From contig JWZX01001351.1 in assembly GCA_001275005.1 (NCBI GenBank), positions 1 through 13,877 on the forward strand: a stretch of DNA of 13,877 bases. The letters are read 5' to 3'. This stretch comes from Chrysochromulina tobinii. Lineage: Eukaryota > Haptophyta > Prymnesiales > Chrysochromulinaceae. Positions 6,733 to 13,877 of the stretch are shown one piece after another. Numbering within the stretch: the stretch's first letter is position 1; the number at the start of each line of letters is the position of its first letter. Position numbers and translations under genes: made by a program. The notes under the pieces were generated by a model. The model saw only the letters and a program-made list of their open reading frames with translations. It was not told the DNA's origin and made no database searches.

Positions 6733-9700
6733 ATGTCCCGCAACGTCGATCGCTCGCCGCACTCGCCGTTCGGCCACCGCCGTGCGCCACGACTCAGTAC
6801 TGTCAAGGCGCTGCCGTACCTTGAGTTGAAGGACGAAATCAGCTCGGAGACTACGGTTGGCGGTGAGGCTGCCGAGCGGTTGGGCTCCTGCTTGGAGACG
6901 GCGGCGTCAAGCCGCAGTTGGCTGTCCGAGATCATGGGCGGCCTGCTCGCTTCCATCGTCATCGTAGTCCTCAATGCGACCTACGCGGGCGTCGTCATGA
7001 ACACCCCCGTGCTGCGGCCGTACCTTACGTACAGCATCGCCATGTGCCTCGGTTGCACGGCGCTGTCCAACCTGTGGTTGCTCGTCTCGCGGCGCAACAT
7101 GCCATTCATCTGCGTAGCCGACTCGTTCATGGCCGTGCTCTTCGCGACTACCGCGAGTAACATCGTGCGGCTCGCACCCGACGGGAGCGCCGTGTTTGGC
7201 ACACTCGTGATTGCAATGCTGCTGTGCTCGCTGCTACTCAGCCTAAGCTACATCGCGACGGGCGTACTGCGCGTGTGCAACGTGATCCAGTTCGTGCCGT
7301 CGCCCGTCATGGCCGGCTACCAGGCCTCCATTGGCTATCTGCTGTTTGACTCGGCGGCTAAGTTCCAGGGGTGCTCGCTCTTCGCGCCGCAGTGCTTCCT
7401 GCGCGTAGGGGTGGACACGCAGATCGCGCTCTCGTTGGGACTGGGCGTGCTGCTCTCCCTGGCGCAGCACTTCTTGCCCGACGGCATCGCGCGCATCCTT
7501 GCGCTGCCCACGATTCTCGTGCTCGCCACGATTCTCTTCCAAGTCGCGCGCCAGCTCGAGCCTTGGCATGGCTCCGACCTAGCGCTGTGGACGATGCAGC
7601 CGCCGCCGGTGGCGACGTGCGAACCGACGACGCCGGCGCATTGGGTGCTGCCCTGGGCGATGCACCCGAACGCGGAGGCGGCGTGTGATCTGACGACTCG
7701 CACGCTAGGCACGCTGCTCGCGGACCTTGACGTGACGCATATCTCGTGGAGCCTGGCAGCCAAGGAGGCGCTCCTCGCCGCAGTGACCGCCTTCGTACCC
7801 AACCTGCTGGGCAAGCTGCTCCAATATTCGGCCCTCGAGGCGCTCTTCGACACCGACATCGACTTCAACCGAGAGATCCGGCACGCGGGCTTCTCGCAGC
7901 TCGCCTCGGCGCCCGCGATCATGGTACCCACGGTCACGTACACGGGCATGCTCGTCGCGTGGGACATGGGCGCTCGATCCTTTGTGCCGCCCGCGATGGT
8001 CGTCATCAGCTCGATTGTGCTCCTGCTCACGGGCTCGAGAGTGGTCGCGGTGGTGCCCAACTTCATGTTCGCGGCGCTGCTCGTCTCGATCGGCATCACC
8101 ATGATCTGGGACAACCTGCGCTCCGCGTGGAACATGCTGCCCGTGCACGAGTTCGGCCTTGTCATCCTGCACATCATCCTCACTGCACTGCTCGGTATGC
8201 TCTGGGCCGTCGTGCTCGGCGTGCTCTTCACCGCCACCATCTTCATCGTCGAGTACTCGGCGCATTCGGGCGTGCTGCTGAGCGCTACGCTGCTGCTCGA
8301 GCGCTCTAAGGTGCAGCGCTCGAGCTTCGAGACGGAGATCCTCGAGCAGTATGGCGCCACCGTGCTCATCGTGCACCTGCACGGCATGATCTTCTTCGGC
8401 TCCGCCTCGTCGGTGCTCGAGGAGATCAAGGCGCATGTGCTCCAGCTCGCCGAGCTGCAACTGCCGCTCCAGGTCTTGCTTATGATGGCAATGATTATGA
8501 TGGCGATGATTATGATGGCGATGATTATGATGGCAATGATTATGATTGCTTATGATTGCCCGTACCGCTACAGGTCTTGCTGCTCGACTTTGACCGGTGC
8601 ACGGGCATCGACTCGTCCGCCGTGGCCGTGCTCTTCCACACGCGCCGCCAAATCAAGGACGCCAGGCTCATCTTTGCGTGCGCGGGCTCGTCGGTGCTCT
8701 CGATGCTCGTCAAGGGCGCGCCCCGCGAGTTCAAGCACTTCACCACGCTCGACCTCGCTCTCGAGCAGTGCGAGAACCGCCTACTAGCGCGCTACATGGG
8801 CAGGTGCTCTGATGAACACGACGACCTGGAGGTGATTGCGGGGGATACCGAGGGCACTGGCGCTGAGCTCGGCGTCTCGTCGGGCGTCCACGCCGGCTCC
8901 AACCCTTCCTCGGATGACGAGTACCCGTTCGATCCGCCGGGCCACCCACACGCGCTCTGTGCGCTCTCGAAGGGCCACGTGCGCTCCGACAACGTCCACG
9001 AGCGTCGCCAGAAGCGCTTGTCCCGCGACAGGCTGCCGAATGTCATGGGGTCCACGGTTGTTGTCGTGGGCGAGCATGAGGGCCAGCCAGTGCAGTACCG
9101 CTGCCTGCGGCCCGTGAGCGGCGCGGCTAGCGGAGCGGACACGGCGCCGTCGTCGTCGCTGGGCGACGTGGCCGGCGCGGACGGCGGCGAGGCTCGCGAC
9201 AAGGCTGGCGTGGCCGGCGGCGCTGCGAGTGCGTACAGCGTCGGGGCGTGCGTGCCAGGCAGCGTGCCAGGCAGCACGCCAGGCAGCACGCCAGGCACGC
9301 CGCCGCGCAAGGGGATGCCACACGTTGTGGAAAGGGGCGCGCTGCACCCCAGCGAGAGCCCATACGGACACTGCTCGAGCTCGCCCACGGACAGCGGGCT
9401 TGCTGTCATCTACTCGCCCGAGCAGGCACGTGCAGAACTGCGCCCCGAGGCGCTCGCAAAGATGCGCGAGCGCTTCTCGGACGCCGTGCGCAGCGCGTAT
9501 GGCTCCAAATTCGACTTGGATGAGCTCTTTGATTACTTCGACATCATGCTCGTCCCGCCGCACTTCACGGTTGTCTCACCGCACTTGACGGACGTCACCT
9601 CGGGCCTGTCCCCGCCGCCCCCGCCCGACGGCTCACTCCCGCCCCACCTCTACATCATCGATCGCGGCTACGTGTCCGCCTTTTACACCACCCTGGGCGG

Positions 9701-10238
9701 CGAGCAGCCCTCAATACAGCGCCCCGGCGGCTCCCGCGCCGGCGACCTACCGACTGTCGACGGCGCGGGCGGCAGCAGCAAGCCGCACCGTCGCTTAGCC
9801 AAGTACGGACCGGGCGCCATCCTGGGCGTCGACTCCTTCGTGACCCCGGACGACATGCCTTCGCTCACGGTGATGCCGACGGCGGCCATCTCGGACGAGT
9901 ATTCCCAACTGCTCCGGCTGCCGCGCTCGCGCTGTGACGAGCTCGAGAGGCTCGCGCCCGCGCTCATCTTTCGGCTCTATCGGTTGCTCGTGCTCATCTC
10001 GGAGCGGAGGCTGCAGGAACATCGGCTGCGTGTGGTCGCCTCCGAGACCTTCAAGATCAATGTGCGCCCCTCGACCAACTTCCAGCGAATGCTCATCTCC
10101 GACCAGCTACCGACCTCTTCTCGTGCCCCTCCAGGCTCGCTCCCGACGTCAAGCTCAACCGACCAGCTACCGACCTGCCGACCACGCGCAGCCTGTGCTC
10201 CTGCAGCCTCCGCTCCTGCTTCGGAGTGTGGAGTCTGA
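6733..10238 (+). CDS. SLC26/SulP family transporter with STAS and cNMP-like domains (one intron)
   Basis: Predicted anion or vacuolar solute transporter, 1134 aa after removal of the intron at 8473-8573. The ATG at 6733 is chosen because the longer frame to 6373 runs antisense through CLN3. The SulP membrane domain spans about 63-506 (for example FVPSPVMAGYQASIGYLL, FNREIRHAGFSQLASAP and a dozen hydrophobic segments). The STAS domain begins near 539 (TVLIVHLHGMIFFGSASSVL), is interrupted by the intron after Gln580, and resumes with VLLLDFDRCTGIDSSAVAV, its conserved D-x-G-x-D-S-S core. A disordered linker (about 660-860) follows, then a cNMP-like fold at about 920-1070 (LYIIDRGYVSAFY, YGPGAILGVDSFV) lacking the usual FGE and Arg of the phosphate cassette. 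The domain order matches the fungal Vsb1 type, in which cyclic nucleotide binding is doubtful. The substrate is unknown. The Ser/Pro/Ala-rich tail after about 1080 may be poorly constrained. Confidence 0.85.
8473..8573 (+). other. Intron in the STAS domain, flanked by a 17-bp duplication
   Basis: A 101-nt GT-AG intron with donor CAG|GTCTTG and acceptor CTACAG|G. It is in phase 0: CAG (8470-8472) joins GTC (8574-8576) to give LPLQVLLLDFDRCTGIDSS, an intact STAS core. Unspliced, the frame ends at 8787 in non-STAS sequence. CCGCTCCAGGTCTTGCT at the donor (8464-8480) and CCGCTACAGGTCTTGCT at the acceptor (8565-8581) differ at one base. The interior is a minisatellite poorer in GC than the exons. 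Confidence 0.85.
8482..8557 (+). repeat. 15-bp ATGATGGCRATGATT minisatellite filling the intron
   Basis: Four exact-length units at 8482-8496, 8497-8511, 8512-8526 and 8527-8541 (variation only at one A/G), followed by a degenerate unit to 8557. Together they make up most of the intron. Read through, they would encode repeated MMAMI, which is out of keeping with the STAS domain. Confidence 0.95.
9251..9298 (+). repeat. Four 12-bp units in the SLC26 linker (VPGS/TPGS)
   Basis: Units of CGTGCCAGGCAG and CACGCCAGGCAG repeat four times. They encode a Pro-Gly-Ser-rich spacer between the STAS and cNMP-like domains. The 12-bp length preserves the frame. Confidence 0.8.
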
Positions 10239-11028
10239 ATCCTTGTCGTGCAGATCGACTCAATCGTTTCGAACGATTGAGTCCGATTCGATTGAGTCCG
10301 AGACGTCCAACTCACGCCGCCTCCTTCATGCAGCGGTGATCAGGCAGGCCAACCGCCAGCGCAGGCCAGGCCCTGGCCAGGCCCCGTCCGGGGCAAGACT
10401 CGACTCGGTCAAACTCGGTCGTGTTCTTGAGGTGTACGATTACTATGTTTAGGTATTAGCTCATACGTATAGGTAGAAGGTACCGACCGATATCCGACTC
10501 TCGAAGTCGAACCGCAACAAAGAAAAATACCCATTAAAATCACAGCGCATATCCAGAATCCACCGGCGCGCGGCGGGACGCGCGCGCGTGAGCTTCAAAA
10601 ACGTTCAAAATCAGCAGGTGGTGGGCGCGTAGTGTGTGAATCCAGAAAGGGCTCCAAGAATACCTCCCCCTACCCCTTTGGGTCAATCACTGAGTTCAAA
10701 ATCAGGTGGTGGGGATAGTCGGTGACAGTTCGCGTCCTCACAGGCTCACGCAGCTGAGTGAAATTTCGATATACTGTTCCTCTAACCTAACTCTAACCTC
10801 TAAGACTTAGTGTTTAGGAGCTGCGAAATCTGACGTTGCAGCTTTTTCAAGCGTTACTTTGATGACCCTAAGCTCACAGCTGTCACCTGTGAGTCAAAAA
10901 TTCTCGCAGCTCCAGGAGCTGTCGTCCTCGTCGGAACATACATGTATTTGAAGCAAAAACTTGTTGATCCAACTGGTTGAGTTACGGAGTTTGAATTCTC
11001 ACAGCTCGTTAACTTCAGGAGCTTTGAG
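10239..11028. other. Lower-GC intergenic region with short direct and inverted repeats
   Basis: No gene is supportable on either strand. After the hairpin the sequence turns AT-richer. GTTCAAAATCAG followed by GGTGGTGGG occurs at about 10603 and again at 10694. GGAGCTGCGA at 10817-10826 is inverted at 10904-10913 around a smaller CTCACAG/CTGTGAG inverted pair (10873-10893). One frame on the plus strand is open from about 10832 to a TGA at about 10976, then open again into the FkbM ORF; this may be an eroded upstream exon or chance. It presumably holds the 3' UTR of SLC26 and the promoter or 5' UTR of the methyltransferase. Confidence 0.5.
10257..10283. repeat. 12-bp stem, 3-nt loop hairpin just past the SLC26 stop
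   Basis: GACTCAATCGTT (10257-10268) and AACGATTGAGTC (10272-10283) are perfect inverted copies around TCG. The stem starts 19 nt after the stop codon. A second direct copy of CGATTGAGTCCGA follows near 10289. It could form a 3' UTR stem-loop; there is no T-tract and no reason to call a bacterial-type terminator. Confidence 0.7.
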
Positions 11029-11985
11029 ATGCCACTCTCAAGCTGCTCAAGTTGGATGTTAGCTTGGACTGGGGGGGGGGGAAGCTTTTTTTCACTGAGC
11101 TCGCGCCCCAGGTTGGAAAAGGACTTCGCGACTGCACGAAAACGCGTCAGAGTGAATGCGTCTCATCACCCTTGCCCCATCAATACTCTTCAAAGACCGA
11201 TCCAATACAGCCCAGCCCTGCATCCGATTGCTTGCATTTGGCCTGGTGATGCCTTTGTAAGCGGCACAATCGCCAACGGCGGTTTGTGGGATGCCGAGCT
11301 CGCGCATGTCATGGTGGATCACCTCCGCAACAAACCCACCTCGCTTGTGATCGATGCTGGCTGCAACGTCGGGCAGTTTTCGTTGCTCGCCGCTGCATCG
11401 GGGCACTTTGTCGCCGCAATCGATGCTCTTCACGAGCATGCCGCCATGGTAAATCATGCGGCAATTCTCAACGGCTTCCAAGATCGCATCTGGGTTCAGA
11501 ACGTTGTGCTTGCTGCAAAAGACGACGGGAAAGCCACCGTCACCAGGGACGGCATGAGCTCAAACATGGGTGGCATTACCCCGAAGCTTGATGCGAGAAG
11601 GCTGCAGGTTGCCCATGTGCGCACGGCGACGCTGAATGCTCTACTCCGACACCACAAGCCCAGCCTGCCAGTCTCCTTCTTTAAGCTTGATGTGGAAGGT
11701 TTCGAGCCGCTGGTGTTGGAAGGGGCGCAGAAGTGGCTAGTGGCGCGTCGGCCGCAAGCCATTGCGCTCGAGATCACTCCTCAAGCTTGGCGTGCACATG
11801 GATATAACGTAGCGGACGTTCTGCAGGGGATCATGGACCTGAACTACACGTGCGCACGCTTGTACGGCGGGCTCAAGGGGGTGCCGCGGAGTGCGCTGCG
11901 CTCGTTTGTGCAAACCATAGAACATCTCAACACCGTCGACATGGTCTTCACCCACGAAAGCGAGGCATCCAAACGACCTGCTTGA
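11029..11985 (+). CDS. FkbM-family SAM-dependent methyltransferase
   Basis: Predicted class I SAM methyltransferase of the FkbM type (Methyltransf_21), a family that commonly O-methylates sugars or small molecules, 318 aa. Motif I is VIDAGCNVGQFSLLAAA (107-123), the strand-2 acidic residue is D132 in AAIDALHEHA, and the family signature KLDVEGFEPLVLEGA spans 219-233. The upstream GDAFVSGTIANGGLWD (73-88) is the usual FkbM entry region. The C-terminus (EITPQAWRAHGYNVADVL and VDMVFTH) also fits. The start is uncertain: the first 45 residues look non-native, include a Gly run encoded by 11 consecutive G bases (11071-11081), and precede T-rich acceptor-like sequence at about 11085-11113, so an upstream exon or a later start is possible. 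No signal peptide or membrane anchor is visible. The substrate is unknown. Confidence 0.82.
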   Translation: MPLSSCSSWMLAWTGGGGSFFSLSSRPRLEKDFATARKRVRVNASHHPCPINTLQRPIQYSPALHPIACIWPGDAFVSGTIANGGLWDAELAHVMVDHLRNKPTSLVIDAGCNVGQFSLLAAASGHFVAAIDALHEHAAMVNHAAILNGFQDRIWVQNVVLAAKDDGKATVTRDGMSSNMGGITPKLDARRLQVAHVRTATLNALLRHHKPSLPVSFFKLDVEGFEPLVLEGAQKWLVARRPQAIALEITPQAWRAHGYNVADVLQGIMDLNYTCARLYGGLKGVPRSALRSFVQTIEHLNTVDMVFTHESEASKRPA

Positions 11986-12084
11986 CGAGCACATCTTTCG
12001 GAAATGGGGTATGCTCCAGCAGCACAGACCAGGCAGCCGCAGAGCCGCTTGGGGTATTTCCGTGAGGGCTTTTCTCCGGATTCA

Positions 12085-12091
12085 TATAAAT
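12085..12091 (+). promoter_or_regulatory. TATA-like element before the acidic-protein gene
   Basis: TATAAAT lies in otherwise GC-rich sequence, 94 bp upstream of the ATG at 12179 and about 100 bp after the FkbM stop. The spacing would allow a short 5' UTR. It is called on sequence resemblance and position only. Confidence 0.25.
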
Positions 12092-12178
12092 TTGGACCTG
12101 TCGATGAATTCCACAGCTGATGATTGATATTCCCAAGTTTTCACACTGTATGGATACTTTCTGCGCCGATTGGTTTTC

Positions 12179-13378
12179 ATGGCGGCCATTACGCAGGCGG
12201 AGAGTGAATCACTCTGGAATGAGGTCAAGGGGATGATGGACGACGCGCAGGATGACCCCGAGAGCGTGCAGCCGCTCTCGAGCGACGAGGAAGGATACGT
12301 TGATCGCCTTATGGAGGGCCGCACGGCACGTATCGGCCGTCAGTCGTTCTCCAAGTTCACGGCGGCAACGCCAGTCGAACATCGTGCTGCGGCCGCGCCC
12401 GTAGCCACAGGTGGAACGGCCTTTGCACAACGCATGCTTGCCGCGTTTGACGGTTTGCGTCCTGACGCCCTGAGCGCCTTTCGGCCCAATGGCCTCGATG
12501 GGAGCGGGCGCATCGGCCCCGCATTCGAGCAGCAATGCCGTGGGCATAACCTCGCGGAGCCGATCACACCATCGCTGCAGGACGTGGCTGACGAAGATGA
12601 GGGCGAGGAGGAGGACAAAGAGGATGAGGAAGACGAAAGCTTCGACTACGCCGAGGAGCACGAAGGCAAAGAACAGGACCCGCGTGAATGGTCGCGCCAC
12701 ACGGCCACGTGGGCGGAGGACGTCTCCGACAGTGAGGAAGAAGGGTATTGCAGGCCGTCAACGGATTCCGAGGTGAGCCTCCGGGGCGCGAGAATCGGAG
12801 GTGGAGGCGGCGGCGGTGGCGACGGCGGTGGCGGCGGCGGTGGTGGCGGCGGCGGTGGCGGTCGCGGTGGCGGCAAGGGTGTTGGCCATGGCGGCGCCGG
12901 CGCGATCGCGGCGTTCGGCAGTCTACGCGACCTCGACGACCTCGACGAGCTCGACGCCATGGATGAGGGAGATGAGGCAGCGGGTGGAAGCCGCGCGGCG
13001 GGCCTTCAATCTGCGGATGGATCGGCTGCGACTCGACGTCCAGAGCTCCGCTCGCCCAGGAAGCGAACGGGCGACGTGGTCCGTGCAAATGCTGCCTCTG
13101 GCAAGAACGATGGCAAAGAGGGGGCGAGCAGCGGGGCCCTGGGCGTGGCCGGGATGACGAAGCGGGTGCGCTTCGAGGAGCCACAATCGGCAATGGCCGT
13201 CGACAGCGAAGCGGCGAACGCCGCAGGCCTTGCAGATCTGCTGAAACTGATTGACGCGTCACAGCTCGCAGCTGTTGCTAGCGGTGCAAGCAGCGCCGCA
13301 GAAGCTTTGGAGTTGGGTACTGACAGGACGGCTCGGAGCAAGCCGCGCTCGAAGGCACCTTGGCGTCGTGGGCTTTGA
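12179..13378 (+). CDS. Hypothetical acidic, glycine-rich protein, probably nuclear
   Basis: I do not recognise this gene with confidence. It encodes 399 aa from the ATG at 12179 (the longer frame starts with TTG at 12170). The N-terminus (ESLWNEVKGMMDDAQDD, SSDEEGYVDRLMEG) and a segment TAFAQRMLAAFDGLRPD look ordered. An acidic run of Asp/Glu lies at about 139-156, DPREWSRHTATWAEDVSDSEEE at about 168-189, a poly-Gly tract at 207-237 encoded by GGC/GGT repeats, then a DLDDLDELDAMDEGDE stretch. The C-terminus contains RSPRKRTG and KRVRFEE, which resemble nuclear-localisation or phosphatase-docking motifs, and ends in basic residues. The W-containing segment followed by an acidic patch faintly recalls TSSC4-type splicing factors, a weak guess. 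No membrane segments are seen, and it is a single exon. Confidence 0.6.
   Translation: MAAITQAESESLWNEVKGMMDDAQDDPESVQPLSSDEEGYVDRLMEGRTARIGRQSFSKFTAATPVEHRAAAAPVATGGTAFAQRMLAAFDGLRPDALSAFRPNGLDGSGRIGPAFEQQCRGHNLAEPITPSLQDVADEDEGEEEDKEDEEDESFDYAEEHEGKEQDPREWSRHTATWAEDVSDSEEEGYCRPSTDSEVSLRGARIGGGGGGGGDGGGGGGGGGGGGGRGGGKGVGHGGAGAIAAFGSLRDLDDLDELDAMDEGDEAAGGSRAAGLQSADGSAATRRPELRSPRKRTGDVVRANAASGKNDGKEGASSGALGVAGMTKRVRFEEPQSAMAVDSEAANAAGLADLLKLIDASQLAAVASGASSAAEALELGTDRTARSKPRSKAPWRRGL
12797..12900 (+). repeat. GGC/GGT triplet repeat encoding poly-glycine
   Basis: An interrupted run of GGC and GGT codons within the acidic-protein gene encodes nearly pure Gly with single Asp, Arg and Lys interruptions. 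It is GC-rich and probably length-variable. On the opposite strand it gives poly-Pro, which I regard as a shadow. Confidence 0.85.
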
Positions 13379-13877
13379 GCCTGTGAAACGTGCTGAGTGG
13401 CTGCGAGCCTGTGACGTGCTGAGTGTGGCCCGGCCCCTGCTCTGCTCGCTACCTGGTGCGGTGCCCGTTTGGTGCGTAGCCTCAAGCTGTTGAAGGCGTC
13501 ATGTGTTATTGAAGGCAAGGCGAATATGATATATGTGTTCCTACCGCCCGGAAGCGAAGCCGAAGGTGCGCCGGGCCACTTGCGACCGGGCCCGACTGCC
13601 GACGTGCCGTGCGCCGCGCGGCACCGCATCGCGGCGCGTCCCCGTCCCCGCGCCACGCCATTCGCCGGGTGCCTGACCGCGCGATTTCGTGGGTGCGCTG
13701 CGTGGCATGGGGCCATGGCCCTGCGTGGACGATACGATGCCGAAAAGCGGAAGTGGTCGGTGGACGCGCGGCCGCGTCCGGGAGCGGTCTCTTGAAGAGC
13801 CAGTAGTTGACATGCTGCTGTACTAAGACGTACTGGTTTCACTGTTAGTATGCTCCACTGAGCTGTGCACTGGCGCC
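13379..13877. other. Terminal region without supportable gene
   Basis: It starts with an imperfect tandem duplication: GAGCCTGTGAAACGTGCTGAG at 13377-13397, of which positions 13405-13423 are a copy missing two A; the first copy overlaps the preceding stop codon. The remainder is GC-rich with an AT-rich patch around 13520-13540. A short plus-strand frame with an ATG at about 13526 (about 90 aa) contains ALRGRYDAEKRKWSVD but lacks other support. No RNA gene is seen. Confidence 0.4.

Noticed and set aside
8574-8787. Frame continuing after the MMAMI repeats (Ser/Arg-rich)
   Set aside because: This is the unspliced reading; the spliced frame gives an intact STAS domain.
9251-9298. Short regular repeats as a CRISPR array
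   Set aside because: They are contiguous 12-bp coding units without spacers, in a eukaryotic-type gene.
10782-10802. CTAACC-rich stretch as an interstitial telomere
   Set aside because: Only two or three degenerate units (CTAACCTAACTCTAACC), too short and irregular.
13526-13795. Short plus-strand frame with ALRGRYDAEKRKWSVD, resembling a D-x-E-x-K-x-W small-domain motif
   Set aside because: The match is a handful of residues in a GC-rich open frame with no further domain support; chance is likely.
13006-13842. Minus-strand frame of 278 aa
   Set aside because: It runs antisense through the acidic-protein gene, with no motifs and shadow-like composition.

Overview
The window looks like nuclear DNA of a GC-rich, compact, unicellular eukaryote, probably a microalga; a haptophyte is my first guess and a pelagophyte or similar lineage is possible. 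The grounds are families restricted to or typical of eukaryotes (CLN3/battenin, an ankyrin-TRP-like channel, an SLC26 transporter with STAS and cyclic-nucleotide-like domains), short GT-AG introns of about 80-130 nt that restore reading frames and family motifs, long low-complexity insertions, and intergenic gaps of only 100-260 bp. The lineage itself cannot be fixed from the sequence alone.

Layout. Three genes lie on the minus strand in the left half: a partial ankyrin-repeat ion channel running off the left edge (1-1763, one intron), a TPR plus GT-A glycosyltransferase (1882-3249), and a CLN3/battenin homologue with a cytosolic loop of about 590 residues (3512-6538). Head-to-head with CLN3, across a 194-bp gap, the plus strand carries an SLC26/SulP transporter (6733-10238) with a 101-nt intron, a STAS domain and a degenerate cNMP-like domain. 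A lower-GC gap of 790 bp follows, then a FkbM-family methyltransferase (11029-11985) and an unrecognised acidic, glycine-rich protein (12179-13378). The last 0.5 kb holds no gene I can support.

How the genes may work together. The clearest functional pairing is CLN3 with the SulP-STAS-cNMP transporter. In yeast the corresponding proteins (Btn1 and Vsb1) are both linked to vacuolar basic amino acid content, so a shared promoter region would make sense, but this is inference. The glycosyltransferase and FkbM methyltransferase could both act on glycans, with no direct evidence of cooperation.

Most notable observations: (1) the intron in the SLC26 gene lies between two 17-bp near-identical copies of the splice-site sequence and is filled with a 15-bp minisatellite, which looks like a recently born intron; (2) CLN3 is split by a giant disordered loop that contains five 11-residue repeats with acidic and LI motifs; (3) two neighbouring genes end in AGG-TGA, where the stop overlaps a consensus splice donor followed by a good acceptor, so their apparent C-termini may be wrong. 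I found no RNA genes, CRISPR arrays or intact transposons.
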